From Anaerolineae bacterium (GTDB lineage: Bacteria; Chloroflexota; Anaerolineae; Promineifilales; Promineifilaceae), in assembly GCA_030425205.1 (NCBI GenBank), contig JAUIAP010000024.1, positions 34,028 to 98,027 of the forward strand: a stretch of 64,000 bases of DNA, written 5' to 3'. The notes beneath the pieces were generated by a model that made no database searches, was not told where the DNA came from, and saw only the letters and a program-made list of their open reading frames with translations. This document shows positions 1 through 9,800 of this stretch, one piece after another. Position 1 is the stretch's first letter. Each line of letters opens with the position of its first letter. A program made the position numbers and the translations under genes.

Positions 1-2
1 CG

Positions 3-2660
3 CTCGCCAACCCCAACGGTGGCACGATCCTAATCGAAGTACGCGCCACCGACGTAGCCGGTCGCACCGACAGCACCAGCGATAGCGTTTTGGTCGATGT
101 CGTGCCGCCCGACCCCTTCGACATCGTGACGGCGTTGCAAAGCGGCGGCGTGATTACGGGCGGTCAGGTGGTGACGGAGCGCGGCGTACAGGTGACGTGG
201 CCGGATGTGGCGGGTGCGGTGACGTACTACGCAGGCTACACCAGTTCACCGACAGCGACGCAAGGCACGTTGACGCAGTTTGCAACGGGTGACACGCGCA
301 CACAGACGATCCCCGAAGCCAGCACGCGCTACGCTCATGTGATGGCGGTCGATGTCAATGGCAACGCAACTGTCGTCACAGCGGGGCCGTACTACATCGA
401 CACACCTGCGACACCTGACCTGATCGACGACCTGACGTTTGTTGATTGGATCATCAGTGGTGGCAAGCAGGTCGCGCAGATGGCGAATGGCAACTACGGC
501 GTGCAGAAGCTGTACGTGGGTTGGGATGCGAACCAATTGCGTCTGCGTTGGGACGGCTTCAACGTCGAGAGCAGTGGCGATCTGTTCTTCTATCTCGGCA
601 CAGGTGGCAGTGGGTTGACGACGCAGTTGGCTCCCTACGGCGGTACACCGGCCGACACCCTGCCGATTAGCGCGGAGTACGTGGTGCATGTCAGCAACAG
701 CACGACGGCGACCCTCTACAGCGTGAGCGGCGGTGTCTGGACGTCGGTTGCGCCCGCCCAACTCAGCGTCAACGGTCAGCAGATGGACATCCTGTTGGCG
801 TTTGCCGACTTGGGCATCACGACCCGCGCCGCGACATCGCTGCAACTGCTCGGCGTGGCGACGGGTGAGGGGAGTGTCGATGTGTTGGCGACGTTGCCGG
901 ATAAGAATATCGGTCAAACAACATGGAACCAATTCATTACCTTCTCCTCAATGGGCAGTGGCATCATCCCCAGCGATGGCGTGTGGGCAGATGTCGATCT
1001 CTCGGCCTCTGTCTCCGCCAATCCTGACCCAGCCGCGTTGGTTGGGATTGGGGATGCGGTGACGGTGACGGTTGCTTACTCATTGACGGGTAGTGCGGGC
1101 GTGGGGGTGATTTCGGCCGATGCCACAACCAGCGGCGGTCTCACCATCGCCAATGCTCCACAATCGGCGACCAACCAACCCGCGAACAGCAGTGGCACAC
1201 TGACGCTCTTGGGAACGGTCAACGGGGATGGCGCGGTCGATATAACCCTGTCGGATAGCTACCATCGCCCCTACGACCTGACGACGATCAGCTACGCTGT
1301 CGATACGGTCGCGCCGATCAGCGTCACGCTCGAACTGGGCGCGGTGCGTTCCTACACCAACACCATTCTAGCCAGCGCGGAAGACGATTCACCCATCGCC
1401 TCGATTGAAGTTGAAATTGACAACGGCGCACGTGCCGCAACGCTGGTCGCCTGCACGCCAACCGGCACGGTGGACAGTTTCACATGCGAGTGGAACGCGG
1501 GTGTCATGACAGATGGGGCGACCTACGACCTGCGCGGTCGAGCCACCGACATTCATGGTAATGTTAGCGCGTGGAGTGCAATCCAAAGCGTCGTCGCCGA
1601 TACGACACTGCCCACGCTGACGCTATCGGCCGCAGCCAACACCGCCCTCAGCGATGGGAAGCTCAACAGCCGTGAGTTGCTGTTGACCGGGTCGCTCACC
1701 GACAACTTGGCGACCGCAGCGGTGCGCGTCTGTAGCACGCCCGCCACGGCGATCCGCGATTGCAGCTTCGTGGCAGCGGACGCGGCGAACGCGACGACGT
1801 TCGACTGGACGGCGGGTGTCATTGCCAGTGGTGACAGCATTACGACGGAGCTTGAGATCGTTGGGTTTGATGTGGCTGGCAACGCGAGTATTACGTTCAC
1901 GCGGGTTGTGACGATTGACACGGTGCGGCCGATTGTGGGTAGCACGCTCGTGGCAACAGGAGTCGTCACGGGGACAACGCCAGTGCAGATCGCCAGCGGC
2001 AGTGCGACGGACGGGAGTGGAATTGCCAGCGTGACGGTTGTTATGGTACAGCCAGATCGTACAGTGGCACAGGTCAACGCCACGGTGAATGGTAATGACT
2101 GGTCGGCCGAATACGCACCGTCCCAAGCAGGTAGATACCAACTCTTGCTGGTCATCACCGATGGGGCTGGCAATCGGCGGACGGCGGCGGGTGGTATTCT
2201 CATCGTGAATCCGAGTGAAAGTCCGCTCGATCTAACCCGCTTCACGGCGCATCTGCAAGCGAACGGGGATGTGTGGGTCGATTGGGAAACATCGGCCGAA
2301 CGCAACCTCGCCGGTTACTACGTCTATCGCAGTACGACACAACAATTTGGCGACGCAGTCCAACTGAATGCACAGATTATCCCTGCGACCGGCAACGCAC
2401 GGGCGGCAACCTACCGCTATGTTGATGTTGGGGTGATGGATAGCGGTTGGTACTACTGGTTAGAGGCTGTGGACAACAACGATGTGCGGTCGGTTTACGG
2501 GCCAGTGATGACCAGCGGTGATCCAACGGCGGTCGGGATTGGCAGTGGCTTTGCAGATGCACACACGGCAACGGAGCGGGTGCTTGTCATCGCGGTGGTG
2601 TTGGTCGCTCTGACGGCGTTTGGTTGGCGGCGTGAGGTTGTGCAGAAGCGGCGGCGGTGA
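3..2660 (+). CDS. Large surface protein with Ig-like/fibronectin-like repeats, 5' partial
   Basis: The frame is open to the left edge, so the N-terminus and any signal peptide lie outside the window. At least three Ig-like or cadherin-like repeats are visible, each starting near a D-T-[VL]-x-P motif (VDTVAP, ADTTLP, IDTVRP) and containing a D-x-x-G-N turn. An FN3-like module with YYVYRSTTQQFGD follows, then a Gly-Asp-Pro-Thr-Ala-Val segment, a hydrophobic helix (VLVIAVVLVALTAFGW) and an Arg/Lys tail. This is a secreted, C-terminally membrane-anchored adhesin-like or repeat protein. No catalytic motif is seen, so its exact role is unknown. Confidence 0.8.
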   Translation, partial: LANPNGGTILIEVRATDVAGRTDSTSDSVLVDVVPPDPFDIVTALQSGGVITGGQVVTERGVQVTWPDVAGAVTYYAGYTSSPTATQGTLTQFATGDTRTQTIPEASTRYAHVMAVDVNGNATVVTAGPYYIDTPATPDLIDDLTFVDWIISGGKQVAQMANGNYGVQKLYVGWDANQLRLRWDGFNVESSGDLFFYLGTGGSGLTTQLAPYGGTPADTLPISAEYVVHVSNSTTATLYSVSGGVWTSVAPAQLSVNGQQMDILLAFADLGITTRAATSLQLLGVATGEGSVDVLATLPDKNIGQTTWNQFITFSSMGSGIIPSDGVWADVDLSASVSANPDPAALVGIGDAVTVTVAYSLTGSAGVGVISADATTSGGLTIANAPQSATNQPANSSGTLTLLGTVNGDGAVDITLSDSYHRPYDLTTISYAVDTVAPISVTLELGAVRSYTNTILASAEDDSPIASIEVEIDNGARAATLVACTPTGTVDSFTCEWNAGVMTDGATYDLRGRATDIHGNVSAWSAIQSVVADTTLPTLTLSAAANTALSDGKLNSRELLLTGSLTDNLATAAVRVCSTPATAIRDCSFVAADAANATTFDWTAGVIASGDSITTELEIVGFDVAGNASITFTRVVTIDTVRPIVGSTLVATGVVTGTTPVQIASGSATDGSGIASVTVVMVQPDRTVAQVNATVNGNDWSAEYAPSQAGRYQLLLVITDGAGNRRTAAGGILIVNPSESPLDLTRFTAHLQANGDVWVDWETSAERNLAGYYVYRSTTQQFGDAVQLNAQIIPATGNARAATYRYVDVGVMDSGWYYWLEAVDNNDVRSVYGPVMTSGDPTAVGIGSGFADAHTATERVLVIAVVLVALTAFGWRREVVQKRRR

Positions 2661-2666
2661 ACTTAT

Positions 2667-2712
2667 TGCGTGTTGCGTGTTGCGTAACCAGATACGCAAC
2701 ACGCAACACGCA
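2667..2712. repeat. Perfect 20-bp inverted repeat (intergenic hairpin)
   Basis: Arms at 2667-2686 and 2693-2712 are perfect reverse complements with a 6-base loop (ACCAGA). The arms are built from the word GTTGCGT repeated in tandem. There is no T-tract after it, so it is not a classical terminator. It is one of several dispersed intergenic palindromes in this window made of short repeated words. Confidence 0.85.
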
Positions 2713-2751
2713 TCTTTCAAAGGACACAGTGAAACGTGCAAGGAGATTGTT

Positions 2752-4239
2752 ATGTCGGCCGAATCATCAAAAACATGGCGACGGATTTTATTTTTACTGA
2801 GTGGATTGATCATTTTATTGGCTCTGATTGGGCTTGTGTGGCAATCGGCCGATGCCAACAGTAGCAACTGTGCCACCCAACCCTACATCGTTAACGACAC
2901 GACGACGCTCAATCAGGCGATTGATTGCTTCAACACGACGGCCGACGCGGGAACGGTCACGATTAGCTTTAGCGACAACATTAGTCTGACCGCCACAACG
3001 ACCACCCTTAACAACGCGACCGCAGGCGTTGTATTGCAGATCAATGGCAATGGATTGACGCTCGATGTGCAGTCGTTGGGGCGTGGGATCGAAGTTGCCC
3101 CTGCGACGGTCGTGACGATTGACAGCCTGACCATTCAAAACGGCCGAACGACGCTTGGTGGCGGTATTCTCAATGAGGGTGCGCTTCAATTGAATGGGTG
3201 CCAAGTTTTGTCGAGTTACGCCTTTAGTGACGGCGGTGGCATTTACAATTCAGGGATGCTGACGCTTAACAACACGATCGTTGCTGGTAATTTAACCGAT
3301 TACGGCGGTGGCGGCATCTTTAATATCGGCACGTTGCTGGTGAACAACAGTACAGTTGCTGGCAATTCGGCCGAAAACGGCGGCGGGATCATCAACTATG
3401 CAGGGACGGCGACGGTCAACAATAGCGCATTCACAAACAATGCAGCCGATTACGGGGGCGGCCTCTACAACTATGGCGAAGCGCTGACGATCAATGGTAG
3501 CACCGTGTCCGGCAATACAGCGATTAGCGGTGGTGGCCTCGACAACATCAGCGGAACAGCGACGATCAGCAACAGCACCTTCTCTGGTAATTCTGTGACC
3601 AACCTAGGCGGCGGCATCGCCAACCTCGTCACGCTGACGATCCACAACAGCACACTCTCAGACAATTCGGCCCTTTACGGTGGTGGCCTCTTCGACAGCA
3701 GCCGCTTGGTGACGACGCAGATCCACAACAGCATCATCGCCAACAGCAGTAGCGGGGGTGATTGTCTGTTTTCCTTTCGCGATCCAATGTTCAACCACTC
3801 TCTCGTTGAAGACGGCAGTTGCAACATTAGTCGAGTCGGTAATTTGACGGGCGATCCCAATCTCAACCCATTGGCGAACAACGGCGGTGCGACCCAAACA
3901 CATTTGCCGGCCGCAAACAGCATTGTGATCGACGCGGGGGATAACGCGACCTGCATTGCGGCCGATCAACGTGGCGAAGCGCGCGATGATCTCAACTGTG
4001 ATATTGGCGCAGTGGAGTTCAAGCCCGGTGACCCGACCGCCGTGACGATGCAGATGATCAACACCCATAGTCCACTGCACATGCGGTTGTTAGTGGTCGT
4101 CTGGGCAATCGGGTTGGTTGTGTTGACGGTGCGACTACGGTGCAGGTTGGCCACTGCAACATGGATTGGATTTGCGTGTTGGCGGGCATTGTTGAGGGCT
4201 TTGCGGAGAATATCGGCGACGGTGCAGCGTTGGTCGTGA
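2752..4239 (+). CDS. Secreted beta-helix protein with choice-of-anchor Q domain
   Basis: The start at 2752 is chosen because AAGGAG lies 7 bases upstream and a signal peptide follows (basic SSKTWRR, then a long Leu/Ile-rich stretch to residue ~35). Residues ~60-330 are parallel beta-helix repeats with the recurring pattern GGGI-x-N-x-G-x-L-x-[VI]-x-N-[ST], typical of polymorphic outer-membrane/pectate-lyase-like proteins. The C-terminal part has IDAGDNATC, DQRGEARDDLNCD and IGAVEF, the signature of choice-of-anchor Q domains. A GDPTAV segment, a hydrophobic helix and a basic tail follow, as in the upstream gene. It is extracellular and probably binds carbohydrate or has a structural role. The last ~30 residues look out of frame with a normal tail and abut a gene remnant. 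Confidence 0.85.
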   Translation: MSAESSKTWRRILFLLSGLIILLALIGLVWQSADANSSNCATQPYIVNDTTTLNQAIDCFNTTADAGTVTISFSDNISLTATTTTLNNATAGVVLQINGNGLTLDVQSLGRGIEVAPATVVTIDSLTIQNGRTTLGGGILNEGALQLNGCQVLSSYAFSDGGGIYNSGMLTLNNTIVAGNLTDYGGGGIFNIGTLLVNNSTVAGNSAENGGGIINYAGTATVNNSAFTNNAADYGGGLYNYGEALTINGSTVSGNTAISGGGLDNISGTATISNSTFSGNSVTNLGGGIANLVTLTIHNSTLSDNSALYGGGLFDSSRLVTTQIHNSIIANSSSGGDCLFSFRDPMFNHSLVEDGSCNISRVGNLTGDPNLNPLANNGGATQTHLPAANSIVIDAGDNATCIAADQRGEARDDLNCDIGAVEFKPGDPTAVTMQMINTHSPLHMRLLVVVWAIGLVVLTVRLRCRLATATWIGFACWRALLRALRRISATVQRWS

Positions 4240-4243
4240 GGCA

Positions 4244-4426
4244 CGGCAGTTGACCAGCTTTGGCGACAATCTCGCCCCCGCATGGTCGCCCGATGGTAAC
4301 TGGATCGTCTTCACCTCCTACCGTGATGGTGACAACGAGTTGTACATCATGCGTCCCGACGGGTCAGATGTGCGCCAGTTGACGTGGAATGATTCGGTCG
4401 ATTGGCAACCGCGTTGGGGGCAATAA
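4244..4426 (+). pseudogene. Fragment of a TolB/PD40 beta-propeller gene
   Basis: A short open stretch without its own start reads as one PD40 repeat: ARQLTSF, then AWSPDGNWIVFTSYRDGDN, LYIMRPDGSDVRQLT, ending DWQPRWGQ at a TAA. WSPDG-x-x-I-x-F-x-S-x-RDG and the xMxxDG turn are the family signature. The frame is blocked by TGA at 4193-4195, so only the last blade and C-terminus survive. It abuts the end of the choice-of-anchor Q gene, which suggests a deletion joined the two. Confidence 0.7.
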
Positions 4427-4938
4427 TGTTTCGCATGCATTGCTGGCGTCAACCGACGACCCCAATCGCAGTGTTCTCGACCTAAAAACTCGCTATCGCG
4501 GTCTTTGGTACGCTCGGCGGCTATTAAATTGCCTCCCAGATACCTCAGACCCATTATTTATTGCGCAGTTTTTCGCCAAAGCCAGCCGTCTTGGGGCTAT
4601 TCACCCCTCGACTACCTGATTCTTTGGAGATGGTATTGAGCATCAAAGATAATCATTAAGACTTTACGTGAACACGCTGAGAACTACGTCTACACGGATT
4701 GGCTCGGCGGTGGGACTAGCAAAGGCGATATCCTACCCACCTAAACTCCGTGTAATTTGAGAACCCTACTTTTTACTAGAGCATACTGCTCAAAAAACTG
4801 TAGGCTTCATTTTGCACATAGTACAATTTATAGAATTAAACGTGGAAATGACTGCTGTTAATTGCTCTAATCGTAATCATTTCCATTAGAATCTATGTCT
4901 TCGTCACAAATCACACTACTAACAATAGGCAGTTCATA
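4427..4938. other. AT-rich intergenic stretch with decayed coding traces
   Basis: No convincing intact gene is seen. The frame 4640-4744 reads a protein-like tail (containing HAENYVYTDWLGGG) to a TAA, without a start, and may be a gene remnant. Base composition drops sharply at about 4.7 kb, marking entry into an AT-rich patch. Confidence 0.4.
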
Positions 4939-5196
4939 ATGAATGTATGGCTTAAAAAAGTAATTATTACGCTCATCTATGTTTTGATTTATTTAACATG
5001 GAGTTGGAATGCTCTTCAACATGATTATGAGATTAGCTTCCTATTGAAAATTCTTCCCTTCGTACTTTTAGGTTCTGCATTTTACTTGTATTATTTTTAT
5101 TATCTGAGCCATGGAGAAAATTCGTGGTACTGGTCGCTCTGGCTTTTCATACTTGGCGGCTGGTTTGGGGTAGTGATAGTTAACGTCTTATCGTAA
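4939..5196 (+). CDS. Small three-helix membrane protein, AT-rich
   Basis: This 85-residue protein is mostly hydrophobic: one helix at about residues 8-24, a second at 33-53 rich in Tyr/Phe, and a third at 64-84 (YWSLWLFILGGWFGVVIVN). No family is recognised. The AT-rich codon use differs from the GC-richer flanking surface-protein genes, which fits a recent arrival. No clear Shine-Dalgarno site is present. It could be an immunity-type or orphan membrane protein. Confidence 0.55.
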   Translation: MNVWLKKVIITLIYVLIYLTWSWNALQHDYEISFLLKILPFVLLGSAFYLYYFYYLSHGENSWYWSLWLFILGGWFGVVIVNVLS

Positions 5197-5736
5197 CGGT
5201 ACTATCGTTAGTAGCTACATCTTCACAGGGCAGCGTGGAATGAGAGACTTGGAGCGTATAATTATAGTTTGTGGCATCATGCGTCTGTTCTAAATACTGA
5301 TTCAATTATTCTTAACAAAGAAGAGTCAGCAATCTGGTCAAGGTAAATTTGCATAATGTGATTCCTATCAAAAAGCGTGTCGTCAAAAGATAAATCTGTG
5401 GTTCAGTAGGCAATTAAAGTCAGTGGCAAAATACTGGTGTAGACGATTCACTCTCTGCTAGGAGTTTTGTGATGAAATGCTCGATTCATTTGCTTGCATT
5501 TTTGGATTGATGGCTGTTGTTGTATTTGGCGTTGCGCGTTCGACAGGGTGGTGGTAGATGAGATTGAGATTGTGGCGTTTTATCCGTCGTCGAGTGTCAA
5601 GGAAGCGCATGCTGCACACTGTTTGGTATCGGTGGGTGCAAGTCAAGCGTTGGATGATGAAAATGGCAGCGGCGCACCTGACCCTAGTGAAGATTTTGAT
5701 CCATCTATACGATAGATAAATAGAGACGCACTATCA
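5197..5736. other. Low-coding region with possible tiny ORFs
   Basis: This is AT-rich in its first half. At 5477-5557 and 5558-5719 two consecutive in-frame ORFs encode a 26-residue hydrophobic peptide and a 53-residue very basic peptide (starting MRLRLWRFIRRR). TAGGAG at 5459 precedes them. An alternative frame (5494-5715) gives an acidic peptide. None matches a family I know, so none is called as a gene. Confidence 0.3.
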
Positions 5737-6390
5737 CTAACAGTGGCAAGGTTGTTCCAATCCATCAAGAATAGTAGAAATCCTCCAGTAATGGCTCCAT
5801 GCCACCAAATCGCACGAATTCTTAGCCCGATGCTCAAATGCAGCCTTTTTTATGTGCTCTAGGGCTTTTGCCTCATTTGGACTCGCCGTAGTAACGCTAT
5901 CACCAGTACGGATAAATGTTGTCCCACGCGGGTGAGTAGTTCTTTTGGCATCTTGCATGTCTTCACCCAAGTGGTAGATTTCGGGTGAGGGAGGGATTTC
6001 AATAATTACTACTGGAACATCATTCACGTACTCATTATGGATGATAAGGCTATTGAAGCGAGGTTCACATCGCTTATTGATAATGTTGATGAGCTGAGAT
6101 TCTGTCAATGACTCATGACGTATTGGGTGAATGCCGCGTTCTCCGTCAACGTTCATTTTGTCTTCTGCCCCCAAAAACAGATAAACAGTTTCACCAGCAA
6201 CCGACGGATTTCCATTTGCAAGCGACAAAATGTCTTTAGTCAATTCACCTATTTGAAAGTGACGTTCATTACCCGACAAGATGTAACTCTTCTGCTTGAA
6301 GTCCAATCTGCCATCTTCATTTTGCACAAGTAGAGTTTGAATAAACGCGCTCTTGTCCTTTGCTTGTTGTAGCGAATTATCAAACCGCAA
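5737..6390 (-). CDS. AlbA_2 / Schlafen-type putative DNA-binding protein
   Basis: This 217-residue protein shows the AlbA_2 (divergent AAA, Schlafen-like) pattern: an early acidic/LDFKQ segment, a central ILSLANGNP and VYLFLGAEDK (the usual A-F-A-N-x-x-G-G and I-G-V-x-D region), and a VPVVIIEIPPSPE strand followed by a TTFIRTGDSV turn (the usual Y-x-R-x-G-x-x-x). In this family the domain is found in regulators and in defence-associated proteins. The C-terminal ~25 residues (from NSCDLVAW) do not fit the domain and may result from a frameshift or insertion. It is AT-rich like its neighbour. Confidence 0.65.
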   Translation of the reverse strand: MRFDNSLQQAKDKSAFIQTLLVQNEDGRLDFKQKSYILSGNERHFQIGELTKDILSLANGNPSVAGETVYLFLGAEDKMNVDGERGIHPIRHESLTESQLINIINKRCEPRFNSLIIHNEYVNDVPVVIIEIPPSPEIYHLGEDMQDAKRTTHPRGTTFIRTGDSVTTASPNEAKALEHIKKAAFEHRAKNSCDLVAWSHYWRISTILDGLEQPCHC

Positions 6391-6864
6391 CGAATTTCTC
6401 CCTCTGACTATTTCTATGAATCAAGCGATTGACATGGACATGACACAACCAATATTGCTCGATGCAACGCTCAGTGTGCATTACTGTCAAAATATGAGCA
6501 TTACTTTCGTATGCAGCCGCCGTTTTGTATCGCAGCGGGATATAACACACCGAGCGATAAAAGAGCTGTTGCGGCTGTATTCAAGGATGGAATGGCCTTT
6601 CGACGGGTGCCAGACCGATTGATGCGCGATTTCTATATTCGCCCAGCGGATGGTAGCATTCAACGCGGGAGTTTACTTGCCTATGGAACGTACGGCAATT
6701 TGACATTGGGAGTGATTAAATGGGTTACACACATTGTTGGACACAGCAGTGGTGGCATCGGACCCAGCGGCATCGACCGAATTGACGGACGATTGACGCT
6801 ATACCTTAAACTGAACGTAATCAGCCACTATAGCGTACTACACGTACAAGGAGTCTACTCACTC
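6391..6864. other. Intergenic region between divergent genes
   Basis: This 474-base gap separates the AlbA_2 gene (reverse) from the large protease (forward). The protease frame stays open through 6511-6864, but the signal peptide at 6865 argues that this part is not translated as its N-terminus. It presumably carries divergent promoters; no convincing -35/-10 pair was identified. Confidence 0.4.
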
Positions 6865-9800
6865 ATGCGCATGCGTCAAACCATCATTTTAATCGCGAGC
6901 CTCTTGCTGGCCACCCTATGCAAAACCGCCACCGCTTCTCCAACTGACACCCCCGAGACTATCGTCAACGAGGCATGGACCAGCTGGACAGTCGGCGACG
7001 GCTTTATCTACTGGACCAAGAGTTGCAATACGCTCGACGGCGACTATCTCAGCACTATAAAACGGCGACCACTGACCGGTAGCGTCGTCACAACGCTCAG
7101 TCGAATCGACGCCCAATTCGATTGTGAAGCCCACTCCCACCTAACGCCTCAGGACGGTGACCTCTACTACTACGACTCGCAAAACCATGAGATTCGTTTT
7201 GAGAGCGGCGACCCTGATGAGGATGAGCCGCAGACGATAGTCACCTTTTCGTCTGGCAGCTACCCAATCGGCCGAAAACTGGCGATTTATGGTGACCATA
7301 TCTACTGGATCGCCAACAACAATGATATTCAGCGTGCCAACCGCAGCGGCGGCAGTGCCACTACATTTGTCGACACCGGTAACGCCTCGCTGTCCGACAT
7401 TGCGGCCGACGCTTGGCGTATCTGGTGGACGACGGGCGGCGGCGTACGCTATGTCGCAGCCGCTTGTTCGCCGCTACCCTGCGCCGCCGATCCAGCCATC
7501 GTCAGCGGGGTGTCTGCTGACTATCTGTTGCCGCTCACTGGCCAATACGGTGGCATTCAGCCTGACATCATCTGGACTAAAATCGGCGGCACCGATCAGG
7601 TGCAGCGCTATCGCTGCACGGGTCTTTTCAACCCGATCTGCACAACGACGACGCTGCATACGGCCTCAAGCAGTTTGCGCAACATCTACCAGACAGCACT
7701 TGGTCTCGACGTCAACGATGCGTCTGCTGTCTTCTGGAAAGAACGGCTTTCCGATCTCGATATTCGCCTCTACCGCGACACGATCGCCGGTGGCAGCCCA
7801 ACCGCCGTCCAGAGTGGACTCAACGCAGATTGGCGCACCTATACTGATGAGGCATATGTCTACTTTGCGGTCAGCAGCACGGAGATCAGCCGACTGCCCC
7901 ACGGCGCGGCTGAGGTGACAACTGATCTACTCGCGCTAACCGACATCGAGGTCACGCAAGGGATTCAGCGTCTCAACAACGACGTCAAGCTGATCGCCGA
8001 CAAGCCAACTTTTGTTCGTGTTTTTGGTGATATTCTTAGTACGGGTCAAGCAGAACACGTGCAAGTGCAGCTCGTCGGCATGCGTAACGGTGCAGCCCTG
8101 CCTGGCAGTCCGCTCGATCCGTTCGATGGCAGCGAGACGCTCGGCTGGATTGCCCAGCAGCGCAGCGAAAGCGATGGTGGCTGGAACTTCCAGCTTCCAA
8201 CGTCGTGGCGTAGCGGCGACGTCACGCTGATCGCCGAACTCGACCCCAACAACTTATACGAGGACGGTGGCACAAACAACAGCTTACAGCTAGAGATCGA
8301 CTTTGATGGCTCGCCAAACACCTGCATCGTCTTTGCGCCTGTGCGCACTGCACAGGGAAAGCCAAGCCTCGCCGGCAACTATGGTGCTGAGACGGTACAG
8401 CGCTTTATCGACTTCATGCCAATTGACGGCGCACGCACCTACCGCCAGAGCCAATCCTACGAGGAGCTTGAAACATGCTGGTGGGAGGGGATTGTCCCCT
8501 ATCCCTGCTATGGCCCCTATGAGCTGTATGACAACTCGTGGGTCGCTGACAAAACGGAGCTGATGACCTCGGTCATTGCACGACGTGGCTTTAGCGACGA
8601 TCCAGACGAGTGTGACGCCTCTGGCGCACAGGTCCATTACGCCGGCATGGCGCATCCGCGCTCCGATACAGGCACCACCAACGGCACGGGCAATTACTAC
8701 ATCAACGCGCTCTGGTTCAAGCTGCAAAAAGATGGACCAGACGGCGCCGATGATTGGGAGTGGCCGCAGGCGGGGGGTACGTTGGCGCATGAAGTGACTC
8801 ATAATTACGATCGGCAGCATATCGCCTGCACTGGCAATGAGTCAGACACCGATCCTAATTACCCCTATCCTCCCTGCCAACTCGATGATGACCTGGACAC
8901 CGACAGCGACGACGTGACCTTCTTAACTGAAGGCATCTTTGGCTTCCACCTCGACTCACGCCGTCCAATCATGCCGACAGAGGCTGGCCCACTGATGAGC
9001 TATGCCAGCGCGCGCTGGATTGATGACTACACTTATGAAGACATCTACGATGAGCTCATCGGCCGTGGTCGGAATACAGCGACGCCAGAAGATAGCGACC
9101 TCATCGTGCTGACTGGCATCGTTGACCAGCAGAATGAGCGCGGCGAGTTGCGCCATGCCTACATTGTGCCGCCCGACGTACAAACAGCGACGCTGCAAGA
9201 AAATCTCATCCATTCAGCACGCAACGTGACTGGCTACCACGTTAGGCTTTACGACGCCGCTGCTGGATTACTTGGTGACCACGCGGTGCCGCTTGAACCG
9301 TTTGTCGACCGAGATGATGGCCCGACGGCCGATAGTTTCCTGTTCAGCGTCCCGCGACCAGCGGCAGCCGTGGCGTCGATCGAGCTGCTATATAACACGA
9401 CGGTGCTGATGCGCTTGCAGCCAGGTAACACGGTGCCGACCAATAGCATTACACAGCCAACTGCTGGCAGCATCGTCGATGAGCCGTTTGTGATCGAGTT
9501 TGAGGCGCAAGACGCCGACCAGCATGATCAGTTGCTCAGCATCGTGCAGTACAGCATCGACAACGGTTCGAGCTGGCGAACGCTACAAACGCAGGTGGGA
9601 GGGTATGGCACGACGCGCGTTTTGGCGCTAGACGCCGCCCAGCTTGTGCCTGGCAGCGTCGGCCAGACGGCGCGCGTGCGCGTGCTGACCAGCGACGGCA
9701 TCAACACCGCCATCGCGACCAGCGACGCCTTTACCGTCCCCAATCGCGCGCCGCAAAGCATCATCGCCCAGCCACAGGAGGGAGAGACGTTTCCAGCGGG

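Noticed and set aside
1553..2305. 250-residue reverse-strand ORF
   Set aside because: It is a shadow of the Ig-repeat gene: low-complexity Ser/Thr/Val composition, no ribosome site, and a strong coding signal on the other strand.
6511..6864. 118-residue extension of the metzincin-like protease
   Set aside because: A signal peptide and Shine-Dalgarno site at 6865 are better; the extension would bury the signal peptide.
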